From Paractinoplanes lichenicola (GTDB lineage Bacteria; Actinomycetota; Actinomycetes; Mycobacteriales; Micromonosporaceae): DNA of 64,000 nt. The notes beneath the pieces are model-generated. The model was not told where the DNA came from. It worked only from the letters and a program-made list of their open reading frames with translations, and made no database searches. Both the position numbers and the translations under genes were made by a program. The stretch is from the NCBI RefSeq assembly GCF_016785085.1, contig NZ_JAENHO010000002.1, positions 124,001 through 188,000 on the forward strand, in the 5' to 3' direction. Positions 49,380 through 58,818 of the stretch are shown here, piece by piece (the first letter of the stretch is position 1; the number at the start of each line of letters is the position of its first letter).

Positions 49380-50657
49380 GTGGCCAACGGAGTGATCGAG
49401 CTCGGCGAGGTGACCCGCGAGACGCCCGTCGTCGTCATGACCGACCGGCTGGTGCCGCGCCGGGCCCTGCTGGTGTTGCTGTCGATCGTCCTCGTCGCGA
49501 CCACCGCCGCCGCGGCCCCGCTGCCCACCCTGGTCCGGCCGGTCATCGTGCCGGCCCGGCTCGGCGACACGATGTTTCTCGACGGCCGGCGGATGCTGCT
49601 GGTCAGCGGCTCGGCGGCGCTCGTCTCGCAGGTCAGCCACCGGGTCGTGCGCGCCTACGACCTGCCCGGCACCCGGCTGCTCAGCACCACCACGGTCACC
49701 GTCTCCGGCGGCATCAACCAGGTCGTGGCGGCCGGCGACACGATGGTGGTGTCGTACCAGGTGGACGCGAGCGGCACCTGGGCCACGGTGGCGGTGGCCG
49801 AGGGCACCGAGATGACCCGCTGGCGGCGTACGGCCCGGCTGATCGCCGTCTCCGAGGCCGACGGCCAGGCGCTGCTGGGCACCGACGAGGCGGTCTACGC
49901 CATCGACCTGCGCAGCGGCGCCACCCGGTGGAAGCTGCCGCGGCCACCGGCCGGCTACATCGCCGAGACCGGCTGGGACAGCGAGAACTATCCGCGCTGG
50001 CTGGTGCTGACCGACTCGGGCCGGCTGGAGAGCCGCGACCCGCACACCGGGGCGCTGCTGGCGAGCCGCACCGTCGCGCCGGGGCCGGGCCGCGCCAACG
50101 TCTGGCCGGTCGACGACCTGGTCATGGCCGACGACGGCAGTCCCGGGTTCGCCGCCTATCGGCTGCCCGGCCTGATCCCGCTCTGGCACACCGGCGCCGA
50201 CCTGTCGGGCATCTGGATGCAGGCCGCCTGCGGAAAGCTGATCTGCACGTTCCGGCAGCAGCGGGGCCTCACGGCGATCGACCCGGCCGACGGGCGTGAG
50301 CTGTGGGAGAACCCCGACTGGGCGTACGCCGAGCCGGTCGGGCCCTATCTGCTGGCCACCCGGGCCGAGCGCGGCGTCGACGACCCCGGGCTGTGGGTGA
50401 TCGACCCGGCCACCGGGCGGCCCCGGGGCGACTTCGGCCGGTGGGAGTTCCTGGCCGCGACCGGGGACGGGCGCTTCTACGGCAAGCTCGACGTGCCGGG
50501 GGCGTACCTGGTGCACTACGGCATCCTCGACCCGCGGACGCTCTCGGTGCGCCTGCTGGGCACGGCGGCCGACGTCTCCAACAGTTGCCAGGCCGTGGCC
50601 GGCCAGCTCATCTGCCGGCTGGTCGACGCCTCGGTCGCCCTCTGGCCACTTCGGTAG
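49380..50657 (+). CDS. Membrane-anchored PQQ-like beta-propeller protein (paralogue 3)
   Basis: 425 residues from GTG 49380 (VANGVIELGEVTRETP), with a GAGCGGGGG sequence upstream. One helix (ALLVLLSIVLVATTAAAAPL), propeller repeats (VYAIDLRSGATRWKLPRP, LTAIDPADGRELWENPDW, WVIDPATGRPRGDF). Cys pairs AACGKLICTF and NSCQAVAGQLICR as in its paralogues. It is 68 bp upstream of an OmpR-type response regulator gene in the same orientation. Confidence 0.85.
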   Translation: MANGVIELGEVTRETPVVVMTDRLVPRRALLVLLSIVLVATTAAAAPLPTLVRPVIVPARLGDTMFLDGRRMLLVSGSAALVSQVSHRVVRAYDLPGTRLLSTTTVTVSGGINQVVAAGDTMVVSYQVDASGTWATVAVAEGTEMTRWRRTARLIAVSEADGQALLGTDEAVYAIDLRSGATRWKLPRPPAGYIAETGWDSENYPRWLVLTDSGRLESRDPHTGALLASRTVAPGPGRANVWPVDDLVMADDGSPGFAAYRLPGLIPLWHTGADLSGIWMQAACGKLICTFRQQRGLTAIDPADGRELWENPDWAYAEPVGPYLLATRAERGVDDPGLWVIDPATGRPRGDFGRWEFLAATGDGRFYGKLDVPGAYLVHYGILDPRTLSVRLLGTAADVSNSCQAVAGQLICRLVDASVALWPLR

Positions 50658-50725
50658 CCTTCTGCTTACAGCCTCTTCACACCCGGTCGGCGAGGCTGGG
50701 CCCGGCGGTTCGACGGAGGTCTGCG

Positions 50726-51400
50726 GTGCGCGTGCTGGTTGTGGAAGACGAGCGGAATCTCTGCGATGCGATCGCCCGGGGCCTCCGGCGCAAGGGGATG
50801 GCGGTCGACGTCGCCTACGACGGCCTGCAGGGCCACGAGATGGCCTACGTGACCCGCTACGACGTCGTCGTGCTCGATCGTGACCTGCCCGGCATGCACG
50901 GCGACGAGATCTGCGCGGCCCTGGTCGAGTCGGGCGCGCTGACCCGGGTGCTGATGCTCACCGCCAGCGGCACGGTCGCCGACCGGGTCGAGGGCCTGCA
51001 GCTTGGCGCCGACGACTACCTGGCCAAGCCGTTCGCCTTCGAGGAGCTGGTGGCCCGGGTGCAGGCGCTGGGCCGGCGGGCCACCCCGGCCGCCCCGCCC
51101 GTGCTCACGGTGGGCAACCTGGTGCTCGACCAGACCCGCCGGGTCGTCACCCGCGGCGGCACCCCGATCGAGCTCACCAACAAGGAGTTCGGCGTGCTCG
51201 AGGAGCTGCTCAAGGCGCGCGGCGGCGTGGTGTCGAGCGAGGAGCTGCTGGAACGGGTGTGGGATGCCAACACCGACCCGTTCACCACGACCGTCCGGGT
51301 GACGGTCATGACGCTGCGCAAGAAGGTCGGCGATCCGCCGCTGATCGAGACCGTCGTCGGCGCGGGCTATCGGGTGCCCGAACCGGTCGTCCTGTCATGA
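50726..51400 (+). CDS. OmpR/PhoB-family response regulator
   Basis: 224 residues from GTG 50726, preceded by GGAGG. Receiver VRVLVVEDERNLCDA, phospho-acceptor VVVLDRDLPGMHGD, LMLTASG and YLAKPF; winged-helix DNA-binding domain with IELTNKEFGVLEELLKARGG, SEELLERVWD and TVRVTVMTLRKKVGDPP ... GAGYRV. Its stop overlaps the kinase ATG by 4 bp. Follows the three propeller genes. Confidence 0.95.
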   Translation: MRVLVVEDERNLCDAIARGLRRKGMAVDVAYDGLQGHEMAYVTRYDVVVLDRDLPGMHGDEICAALVESGALTRVLMLTASGTVADRVEGLQLGADDYLAKPFAFEELVARVQALGRRATPAAPPVLTVGNLVLDQTRRVVTRGGTPIELTNKEFGVLEELLKARGGVVSSEELLERVWDANTDPFTTTVRVTVMTLRKKVGDPPLIETVVGAGYRVPEPVVLS

Positions 51401-52617
51401 CGGTCTACCTCGGCCGCAACAAGCGCCCGCCCGGCCTCCCGCGGCCCACCCTGCGGCTGCGGCTGACCCTGCTCAACGGCATCCTGCTGGTCGGCGCGGG
51501 GGCGATCCTCGTGCTGCTGGCGTGGCTGCTGGTCGGCGACGTGATGCACCCCGCCGTGGGGCTGCAGGCGGGCTCGACGGTGACGCTGGCCGACGGGCGT
51601 ACGGTCGACGCCGCCCAGTGGCAGGAGGCGCTGGTCGACCAGGCCGCGCGCGAGATGCTGGTCAAGGGCCTGGTGGCCCTGTTCGCGATCGGCATCATCG
51701 GCATCGCCGGGGCGTACGCGGTGGCCGGCCGGGCCCTGCGCCCCCTGCACACGGTCACCCAGACCGCCCGCCGCCTCGGCGAGGAGACGCTCGACCAGCG
51801 CATCCGCTACTCCGGGGCGGACGACGAGGTGGCCGAGCTGGCCCGCACGTTCGACGCGATGCTCGACCGGCTGGCCGGCGCGTTCGAGTCGCAGAAGCGG
51901 TTCGTCGCGAACGCCTCCCACGAGCTGCGCACGCCGCTGGCGGTGATGCGCACCGAGATCGACGTGACGCTGACCGACGACGAGGCCGACGTGGCCGAAT
52001 ACCGGCGGATGGCCAAGGTCGTGCGCAACGCCTCCGAGCGGGCCAACGGGCTGGTCGACGCGCTGCTCGTGCTGGCCCGCTCCGAGGCCCAGTCGGGGCG
52101 GCGGCTGGTGCGCAAGGTGCCGGCCGACATGGCGATGAGCGTGACGAACGCGTTGTCGGCGGTGAAGGCCGAGGCCGAACGGCTCAAGCTCGACGTGACG
52201 ACCGACTTGCAGCCGGCCCCGGTGGTGGGCGACCCGTCGCTGCTCGACCGGCTCGCGGGCAACCTGATCGAGAATGCCATCCGCTACAACCACCTGCTGG
52301 GCCGGCTCTGGCTGCGCACCGAGACAGTCAACGGCCAGGCCCGGCTGGTGGTCGGCAACACCGGTTACGAGGTGGAGCCGGGGGACGTGCCGGGGCTGTT
52401 CGAGCCGTTCCGGCGAGGGGGCTGGGAGCGTACGGGGTCTCGGGGGTCTGGTCTGGGATTGTCGATCGTGCGGGCGGTGTGTGACGCGCACGGCGGGACG
52501 GTCTCGGCGGTGGCCCAGGCGGGGGGTGGGCTGGAAGTGACGGTGTCGCTGCCCACGGCCGACGCGACCCCGGTGGTCGCCGCGTCGGCCTCGGTGCCCC
52601 GGGCCAAGCTCGCCTGA
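51397..52617 (+). CDS. Sensor histidine kinase (EnvZ/BaeS type)
   Basis: 406 residues. Helix 1 (LRLTLLNGILLVGAGAILVLLAWLL), a roughly 50-residue outer loop with LADGRTVDAAQW, helix 2 (LVKGLVALFAIGIIGIAGAYAVAG), HAMP (ALRPLHTVTQTARRLGEETL), HisKA with FVANASHELRTPLAVMRTEID, and an ATPase domain with N box NLIENAIRYN and GSGLGLSIVRAV. Coupled to the regulator (ATGA). The outer loop is short, so it may sense through partner proteins. Confidence 0.94.
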   Translation: MTVYLGRNKRPPGLPRPTLRLRLTLLNGILLVGAGAILVLLAWLLVGDVMHPAVGLQAGSTVTLADGRTVDAAQWQEALVDQAAREMLVKGLVALFAIGIIGIAGAYAVAGRALRPLHTVTQTARRLGEETLDQRIRYSGADDEVAELARTFDAMLDRLAGAFESQKRFVANASHELRTPLAVMRTEIDVTLTDDEADVAEYRRMAKVVRNASERANGLVDALLVLARSEAQSGRRLVRKVPADMAMSVTNALSAVKAEAERLKLDVTTDLQPAPVVGDPSLLDRLAGNLIENAIRYNHLLGRLWLRTETVNGQARLVVGNTGYEVEPGDVPGLFEPFRRGGWERTGSRGSGLGLSIVRAVCDAHGGTVSAVAQAGGGLEVTVSLPTADATPVVAASASVPRAKLA

Positions 52618-52623
52618 GCCGCG

Positions 52624-53634
<1,011 letters not shown>

Positions 53635-53660
53635 CCATCCTGAACGCTGGTGGTTACGCG

Positions 53661-53705
53661 AACGCCTCCGGACGGGAACCGTGATCGGTCCGTTCCGGAG
53701 GCGTT
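53661..53705 (-). terminator. Terminator of the 53749-54741 gene
   Basis: AACGCCTCCGGA/TCCGGAGGCGTT, a 12-bp perfect stem (53661-53672 with 53694-53705); its loop holds a smaller ACCG/CGGT stem. Confidence 0.75.
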
Positions 53706-53748
53706 GCGACTATGTGATCGTGGCGTGCGGCGTGTCGCCTTGACGCGT

Positions 53749-54741
53749 CTAGTTCTTCTTTTCGATCTGGGCCCGGAGCTTGGGGAACTCGGCCTTGGCC
53801 CCGCTCACCGACTCGTAGTACCAGATGACCATGCCCACGCTGCCCTCGTCGGCCCAGGTGCAGATGGCCATGTCGATGCCCGAGGTCTCGGAGCTGCCGC
53901 ACTTGGCCGCGCCACCCAGCGCCCCGGTCGGCGCATTCGTGATGTTCTCGATCTTCAGGCCGCCGATGCCGGCGCCGTAGAAGGTCTGCTCGAGCTCGAC
54001 CTTCGGGTTCGCGATGGGCGCCTCGGCCGCGGCCACGATGACGATGTTCTGGTCGGCGACGTCGCCGTAGAGCGCGCCCACCGAGTTCGTCGCGCCCGGC
54101 ACCGAGGCCAGGCCGTTCTTGAGCTGGTCGGCGATCGCCTTGAACTGGGCCGAGGTCAGCTTCTTGCGGCCGCCCAGCGTGGCCGGCTCCGAGATCGAGA
54201 CGGTGGCCGACGGCGGCTCGGGCGTCGGCTCCTCGGTCGGCTCGGTGGTCGGGGCCGTCGTCGGCGCGGTCGTGCTGAGGTTGCCGATCGCGTTGTCGAG
54301 GTCCTCGGCCTTGTCGCGGGTGGCCATGACGATCGCGGTGATGCCACCGACGCAGAGCACCAGCACGATCGCGACCGAGACCAGGATGATCGGCAGCGTG
54401 CGGGACTTCTTCTGCGGCGGCTGCGGCGGCGGGAAGCCACCGGCGGGCTGACCGTACGGCGGCTGCTGGCCGTACTGCGGGGGCTGCTGGCCGTACTCCG
54501 GCTGCTGCCCGTACTGCGGCTGTTGCCCGTACTGGGGTTGCTGCTGCTGGCCGTACTGCGGCTGCTGCCCGTACGAAGGCTGGCCGTAGTCGGGCTGACC
54601 CGACGACGGGTAGGGCGTCGTCGGCGGGTAGTTCGGCTGGCCGTACTGCGGCTGTCCCGGATACGGCGGCTGACCCTGGTTCGGCTGCCCTGACGAGGGG
54701 TCGTTGGGGTACGGCTGGCCGGGGTACGGGGGCTGCGACAT
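53749..54741 (-). CDS. Tyr/Gln/Pro-rich single-helix membrane protein
   Basis: 330 residues from ATG 54741 (MSQPPYPGQPYPND). Residues 1-110 are low-complexity YGQQPQ/PYPGQP repeats (cytoplasmic), then one helix (TLPIILVSVAIVLVLCVGGITAIVMA), a Thr/Pro/Glu linker and an outer domain of about 150 residues with a CGSSETSGIDMAICTW cysteine pair. This plan (disordered Gln/Tyr/Pro tail, helix, sensor-like domain) is frequent in actinobacteria and of unknown use. Upstream in-frame Met codons are alternatives. Confidence 0.75.
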   Translation of the reverse strand: MSQPPYPGQPYPNDPSSGQPNQGQPPYPGQPQYGQPNYPPTTPYPSSGQPDYGQPSYGQQPQYGQQQQPQYGQQPQYGQQPEYGQQPPQYGQQPPYGQPAGGFPPPQPPQKKSRTLPIILVSVAIVLVLCVGGITAIVMATRDKAEDLDNAIGNLSTTAPTTAPTTEPTEEPTPEPPSATVSISEPATLGGRKKLTSAQFKAIADQLKNGLASVPGATNSVGALYGDVADQNIVIVAAAEAPIANPKVELEQTFYGAGIGGLKIENITNAPTGALGGAAKCGSSETSGIDMAICTWADEGSVGMVIWYYESVSGAKAEFPKLRAQIEKKN

Positions 54742-54841
54742 CAAGCGCTCCATCATTCGGGTACCGCGCGAGCCTAGCGTCACCGGGCGAATCCGCACGT
54801 CAACCGTTCTGGGTGGCGGGACGATCCATGTGGGCAAAAGA

Positions 54842-54873
54842 GACGCCCCGCACCTTTCCCGGTGCGGGGCGTC
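54842..54873. terminator. Terminator downstream of fadB
   Basis: GACGCCCCGCACC/GGTGCGGGGCGTC, a 13-bp perfect stem with a 6-nt loop (54855-54860), flanked on the plus-strand side by GTTCTTT and on the minus-strand side by TCTTTTG. Works for the fadAB operon (minus). Confidence 0.88.
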
Positions 54874-54881
54874 GTTCTTTG

Positions 54882-56936
54882 TCAGGCCGGCAGGCTCGCC
54901 ACACCCTGGGGCAGGAACCGCTTGCCGGTCACCCGCTCCGAGGTGCCGCTGCGGTCCAGATACGGCGTCACACCACCCAGGTGGAACGGGTAGCCGGCGC
55001 CGAGGATCATGCACAGGTCGATGTCCTGCGCCTCCGCCACCACGCCCTCGTCGAGCATGATCCGGATCTCCTCGGCCAGCGCGTCCAGGGCCTTCTGGCG
55101 CACCTCGTCCGCGCTCAGCGGGGCCGACCCGCCGGCCACCAGCTTGGCCACCTCGGGGTTGATCTCGTCGTCGACCATGACCGGCAGGCCGGCGTCGACG
55201 ATCTTCTTGAGGTTCTCGGACTCGGCGAACCGGTCGGGGAACGCCCCGTGCAGCGTCTCGCCCACGTGGAAGGCCACGGCCGGCCCGACGAGCTGCAGCA
55301 GCGCGATCGGGCGCATCGGCAGGCCCAGCGGGTCCATCGCCTCGTTCACCACGTCGAGCGGGGTGCCGGCGTCGATGGCCTGGAAGATCTCGCTGGTGAC
55401 CCGGGTCAGCAGCCGGTTGACCACGAACGCCGGGGCGTCCTTGACCAGCACCGACGACTTCTTCAGCTCCTTGCCGACCGCGAACGCCGTGGCCAGCGTG
55501 GCGTCGTCGGTCCGCTCACCCTTGATGATCTCGAGGAGCGGCAGCACGGCGACCGGGTTGAAGAAGTGGAAGCCGACGACCCGCTCGGGATGCTCGAGGT
55601 CGGCCGCCATCGCCGACACCGACAGCGAGCTGGTGTTCGTGGCCAGCACGGCCTCGGGCGAGACGATCTTCTCGATCTCGGCCCAGATCTGCTTCTTGAG
55701 CTCGAGGTTCTCGAAGACGGCCTCGATCACGAAGTCGGCGTCGGCGAACACCGACTTGTCGACCGCGCCGCTGACCAGGCCGCGCAGCTTGGCCGCGGTG
55801 CCCTCGTCGAGGCGGCGCTTGCCGACCAGCTTGTCGATCTGGTCGTGCACGTAGCCCACGCCCTTGTCGACGCGGGCCTGGTCGATGTCGGTCAGCACGA
55901 CCGGCACCTGCAGGCGGCGCGCGAACAGCAGGGCCAGCTGGGACGCCATCAGGCCGGCGCCGACGACGCCGACCTTGGTGACCTTGCGGGCGAGCGACTT
56001 GTCGGGCACGCCGACCGGGCGCTTGGCCCGCCGCTGCACCAGGTCGAACGCGTACAGGCTGGCCCTTGACTCGTCACCCATGATCAGGTCGGCCAGGACC
56101 TGCGTCTCGGCCGCCGTGCCGTCCTCGAACGTCGCGTCCTTGGCCAGGGCCAGCAGCTCGAGGGCCTTGTTGGCCGACGGGACCGCGCCGTGCAGCTTCT
56201 CGTCGAGCTGCTGCTTGGCGAAGAAGAGCACGCCCTCCCACATGTCCTTGTCGACCTCGGGCCGCTCGACGGTCACGTCGCCCGCGACCACGCCGGCCGC
56301 CCACTCGAGCGAGCGCTCCAGGAAGTCGGCCGGCTCGAACAGCTCGTCGGCCAGGCCGAGCTCGCGGGCCTGCTGGGGCCGCAGCACCTTCTGGGTGAGC
56401 GGGTTCTGCAGGATGACCTGGGCCGCACCGGGCACGCCGATCAGGTTGGGCAGCAGCTGGCTGCCGCCCCAGCCGGGCACCAGGCCGATCGCGACCTCGG
56501 GCAGGCCGAGGGCCGCGGCGCCGCCCGAGACCGTGCGGTAGTGACAGTGCAGCGCCACCTCGAGGCCGCCACCGAGGGCGGCGCCGTTGATGAACGCGAA
56601 GGTCGGAATGTCGGAGTTCTTGAGCCGCGCGAAGACCCGGTGGCCCAGCTCGCCCAGCTCGACGGCCTGCTCGCGGGAGGTCAGGAACGGAATGCCGGTG
56701 ATGTCCGCGCCGACGCAGAAGATGTACGGCTTGCCGGTGATCGCGATGAACGCCGGCCCGGCCTCGGTCGCCGCCGTGATCGCCTCGTCAAGGCTTCTCA
56801 ACCCCGCGGGCCCGAAGCTGTTCGGCTTCTTGTGGTCGAAGCCGTTGTCCAGCGTGATGACTGCCGCCTTGTGGGCGCCCACTTGGACAAAACGGACGAG
56901 CGCCTTGGTGACGACCTCGTTCGGGTGCTCGATCAC
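54882..56936 (-). CDS. fadB: 3-hydroxyacyl-CoA dehydrogenase/enoyl-CoA hydratase
   Basis: 684 residues from GTG 56936. Beta-oxidation: N-terminal crotonase domain (FCVGADITGIPF, NGAALGGGLEVALHC, GLPEVAIGLVPGWGG) hydrates enoyl-CoA; the C-terminal part has NAD-binding KVGVVGAGLMASQLA, VGFHFFNPVAVLPLLEI with the catalytic His region, and FVVNRLLTRV. Coupled to the upstream thiolase gene by GTGA. A terminator follows. Together they degrade fatty acids to acetyl-CoA. Confidence 0.96.
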   Translation of the reverse strand: MIEHPNEVVTKALVRFVQVGAHKAAVITLDNGFDHKKPNSFGPAGLRSLDEAITAATEAGPAFIAITGKPYIFCVGADITGIPFLTSREQAVELGELGHRVFARLKNSDIPTFAFINGAALGGGLEVALHCHYRTVSGGAAALGLPEVAIGLVPGWGGSQLLPNLIGVPGAAQVILQNPLTQKVLRPQQARELGLADELFEPADFLERSLEWAAGVVAGDVTVERPEVDKDMWEGVLFFAKQQLDEKLHGAVPSANKALELLALAKDATFEDGTAAETQVLADLIMGDESRASLYAFDLVQRRAKRPVGVPDKSLARKVTKVGVVGAGLMASQLALLFARRLQVPVVLTDIDQARVDKGVGYVHDQIDKLVGKRRLDEGTAAKLRGLVSGAVDKSVFADADFVIEAVFENLELKKQIWAEIEKIVSPEAVLATNTSSLSVSAMAADLEHPERVVGFHFFNPVAVLPLLEIIKGERTDDATLATAFAVGKELKKSSVLVKDAPAFVVNRLLTRVTSEIFQAIDAGTPLDVVNEAMDPLGLPMRPIALLQLVGPAVAFHVGETLHGAFPDRFAESENLKKIVDAGLPVMVDDEINPEVAKLVAGGSAPLSADEVRQKALDALAEEIRIMLDEGVVAEAQDIDLCMILGAGYPFHLGGVTPYLDRSGTSERVTGKRFLPQGVASLPA

Positions 56937-58129
56937 TTCGCCGCTCCGTCCCAGTTCGGGTTCTCCCAGATCACGGTGCCGCCCATGCCGATGCCGATGC
57001 ACATGGCGGTGAGGCCGTAACGGACCTCGGGGTGCTCGGCGAAATGCCGCGCGAGCTGCGTCATCAGGCGCACGCCGGAGGAGGCGAGCGGGTGGCCGAT
57101 GGCGATCGCGCCGCCCCACGGGTTGACCCGCGGGTCGTCGTCGGCGATGCCGTAGTGGTCGAGGAACGCCAGCACCTGCACGGCGAACGCCTCGTTCAGC
57201 TCGAACAGGCCGATGTCGTCGATCGTGAGGCCGGCCTTCTTGAGCGCCTTCTCGGTCGACGGGATCGGGCCGTAGCCCATGATCTCGGGCTCGACGCCCA
57301 CAAAGCCGTACGAGACCATCCGCATCGCGACCGGCAGCCCCAGCTCGCGCGCCGTCTCCTCGCTCGCGAGCAGCGCCGCCGTGGCCCCGTCGTTGAGACC
57401 GGCCGCGTTGCCCGCGGTCACCCGGCCGTGCGGGCGGAACGGGGTCTTGAGCGTGGCCAGCTTCTCCATCGACGTCTCGCGCGGCGCCTCGTCGGCCGTG
57501 GCCAGGCCCCAGCCCTGCTCGGCGCTGCGCAGCGCCACCGGCACCATGTCGGGCTGCAGCTTGCCGTCGGCGTACGCCTTGGCCGTCTTGAGCTGCGAAT
57601 TGAGCCCGTAACGGTCGGTGCGCTCCTTGGTGATGCCCGGCAGGCGGTCGTGCAGATTCTCCGCCGTCGAACCCATCACCAGCGCCGACGGGTCGACCAG
57701 CTTCTCAGCGATGATCCGCGGGTTGGGGTCGACGCCCTCGCCCATCGGGTGGCGGCCCATGTGCTCGACGCCGCCGGCGATCGCCACGTCGTAGGCGCCC
57801 ATCGCGATGCCGCCGGCCACGTTGGTCACCGCGGTCATCGCGCCCGCGCACATGCGGTCGATCGCGTAACCCGGGACGGTCTTGGGCAGCCCCGACAACA
57901 GGGCGGCGGTGCGGCCGATGGTCAGGCCCTGATCGCCGATCTGGGTGGTGGCCGCGATGGCGACCTCGTCGACCCTCTCCGGCGGGAGCTGGGGATTGCG
58001 GCGCATCAGCTCACGGATGCAGCGGATGACCAGGTCGTCGGCGCGGGTCTCGGCGTACATGCCGCCCGCCTTGCCGAACGGGGTGCGGACGCCGTCGACG
58101 AAGACGACCTCGCGTACTTCACGGGGCAC
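56933..58129 (-). CDS. fadA: Acetyl-CoA acyltransferase (thiolase)
   Basis: 398 residues from GTG 58129, preceded by a GGAGG ribosome-binding site (the upstream in-frame ATG lies before it and is unlikely). Thiolase motifs: IDRMCAGAMTAVTNVAG with the nucleophilic Cys, VTAGNAAGLNDGA, NEAFAVQVL, GGAIAIGHPLASSG, and CIGIGMGG with the second Cys. Last step of beta-oxidation. Forms an operon with fadB by 4-bp overlap. Confidence 0.96.
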   Translation of the reverse strand: MPREVREVVFVDGVRTPFGKAGGMYAETRADDLVIRCIRELMRRNPQLPPERVDEVAIAATTQIGDQGLTIGRTAALLSGLPKTVPGYAIDRMCAGAMTAVTNVAGGIAMGAYDVAIAGGVEHMGRHPMGEGVDPNPRIIAEKLVDPSALVMGSTAENLHDRLPGITKERTDRYGLNSQLKTAKAYADGKLQPDMVPVALRSAEQGWGLATADEAPRETSMEKLATLKTPFRPHGRVTAGNAAGLNDGATAALLASEETARELGLPVAMRMVSYGFVGVEPEIMGYGPIPSTEKALKKAGLTIDDIGLFELNEAFAVQVLAFLDHYGIADDDPRVNPWGGAIAIGHPLASSGVRLMTQLARHFAEHPEVRYGLTAMCIGIGMGGTVIWENPNWDGAAK

Positions 58130-58563
58130 AAGGACCTCCAATGGCGGTGGGGGGAATGCTACTCGTCAGTAACTAGGGGGTGCCAGCGGCTTCGACAAAC
58201 TTCACAAAGATGTCCACGATCGCCTGCCCTGGTGGCTCTGCGGCCCCTCTTCAACCAAGATCAAGAGCTTTATGTCCCGGCGGGGTGGTGGGTGCGGACC
58301 GTCGCTCCCGCGGGGACCGCGGCGGGTTTCGCTGGCCGCTGACGCGTCCAGAACGCGAAACCCACCACGGCGACGTGCGCGAGTGGTTGCGCCCAACAAC
58401 CGGATCCGACTTGTTGCGCGTTCGGCGGCGCGTTGATGCTGGGTGCGCTCGTCCAGCCGGTGCGCGCCGCGCTCGTCGTTGCTGCTCAGGGGCCGATCAT
58501 CCGGCGTTGGGGTCGGTGGAACGGGTGAATCAAGTGATCTCGATGCGGGCGTACGTTCACGCC
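58130..58563. other. Intergenic region upstream of fadA
   Basis: 434 bp with no plausible large gene. It holds upstream signals of fadA, a 9-bp hairpin (GGGTTTCGC at 58324-58332 with GCGAAACCC at 58355-58363) and a small GGTTG/CAACC hairpin near 58385-58401. Confidence 0.4.
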
Positions 58564-58707
58564 ATGAAGAAGCCGATCAGGTGCCGCCTGAGGTGGCACA
58601 AGTGGGTACAACGGACCAATCCCGAAGGGGCTCACTACTTGCAGTGCGCCCGCTGCGGGTCGGACGGCGCCCCGGCCAAAATCCACTGGAGCGCCGGCGG
58701 CATGTGA
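58564..58707 (+). CDS. Small Cys-rich protein
   Basis: 47 residues (start MKKPIRCRLRWHKWVQ; another in-frame ATG is 7 codons upstream). Contains a Cys early, HKW, and a CARCGSD pair, so it may form a small zinc finger. Short proteins of this pattern recur in actinobacterial genomes as hypotheticals. No clear ribosome-binding site for the chosen start. Confidence 0.55.
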   Translation: MKKPIRCRLRWHKWVQRTNPEGAHYLQCARCGSDGAPAKIHWSAGGM

Positions 58708-58767
58708 TCGCGGCTCCGCGCACCTGTCGTGCCCGTCAGGGGAGTCAGGCGGGGCGCTTGGCGTGGG

Positions 58768-58803
58768 AAAGCGGGCCGGCGCTGGTGGCGCGCGGCCCGC
58801 TTT
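58768..58803. terminator. Bidirectional hairpin before RNase D
   Basis: An 11-bp perfect stem AAAGCGGGCCG/CGGCCCGCTTT (58768-58778 with 58793-58803) in the convergent gap; flanking T/A runs suit both strands. Confidence 0.75.
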
Positions 58804-58818
58804 GTGGTGGTGGGTGGG

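Noticed and set aside
46657..50657. PQQ-dependent dehydrogenases
   Set aside because: Only the propeller repeat motif is shared; no cofactor-binding Cys-Cys pair or catalytic residues of quinoproteins are seen, and a membrane anchor is present instead.
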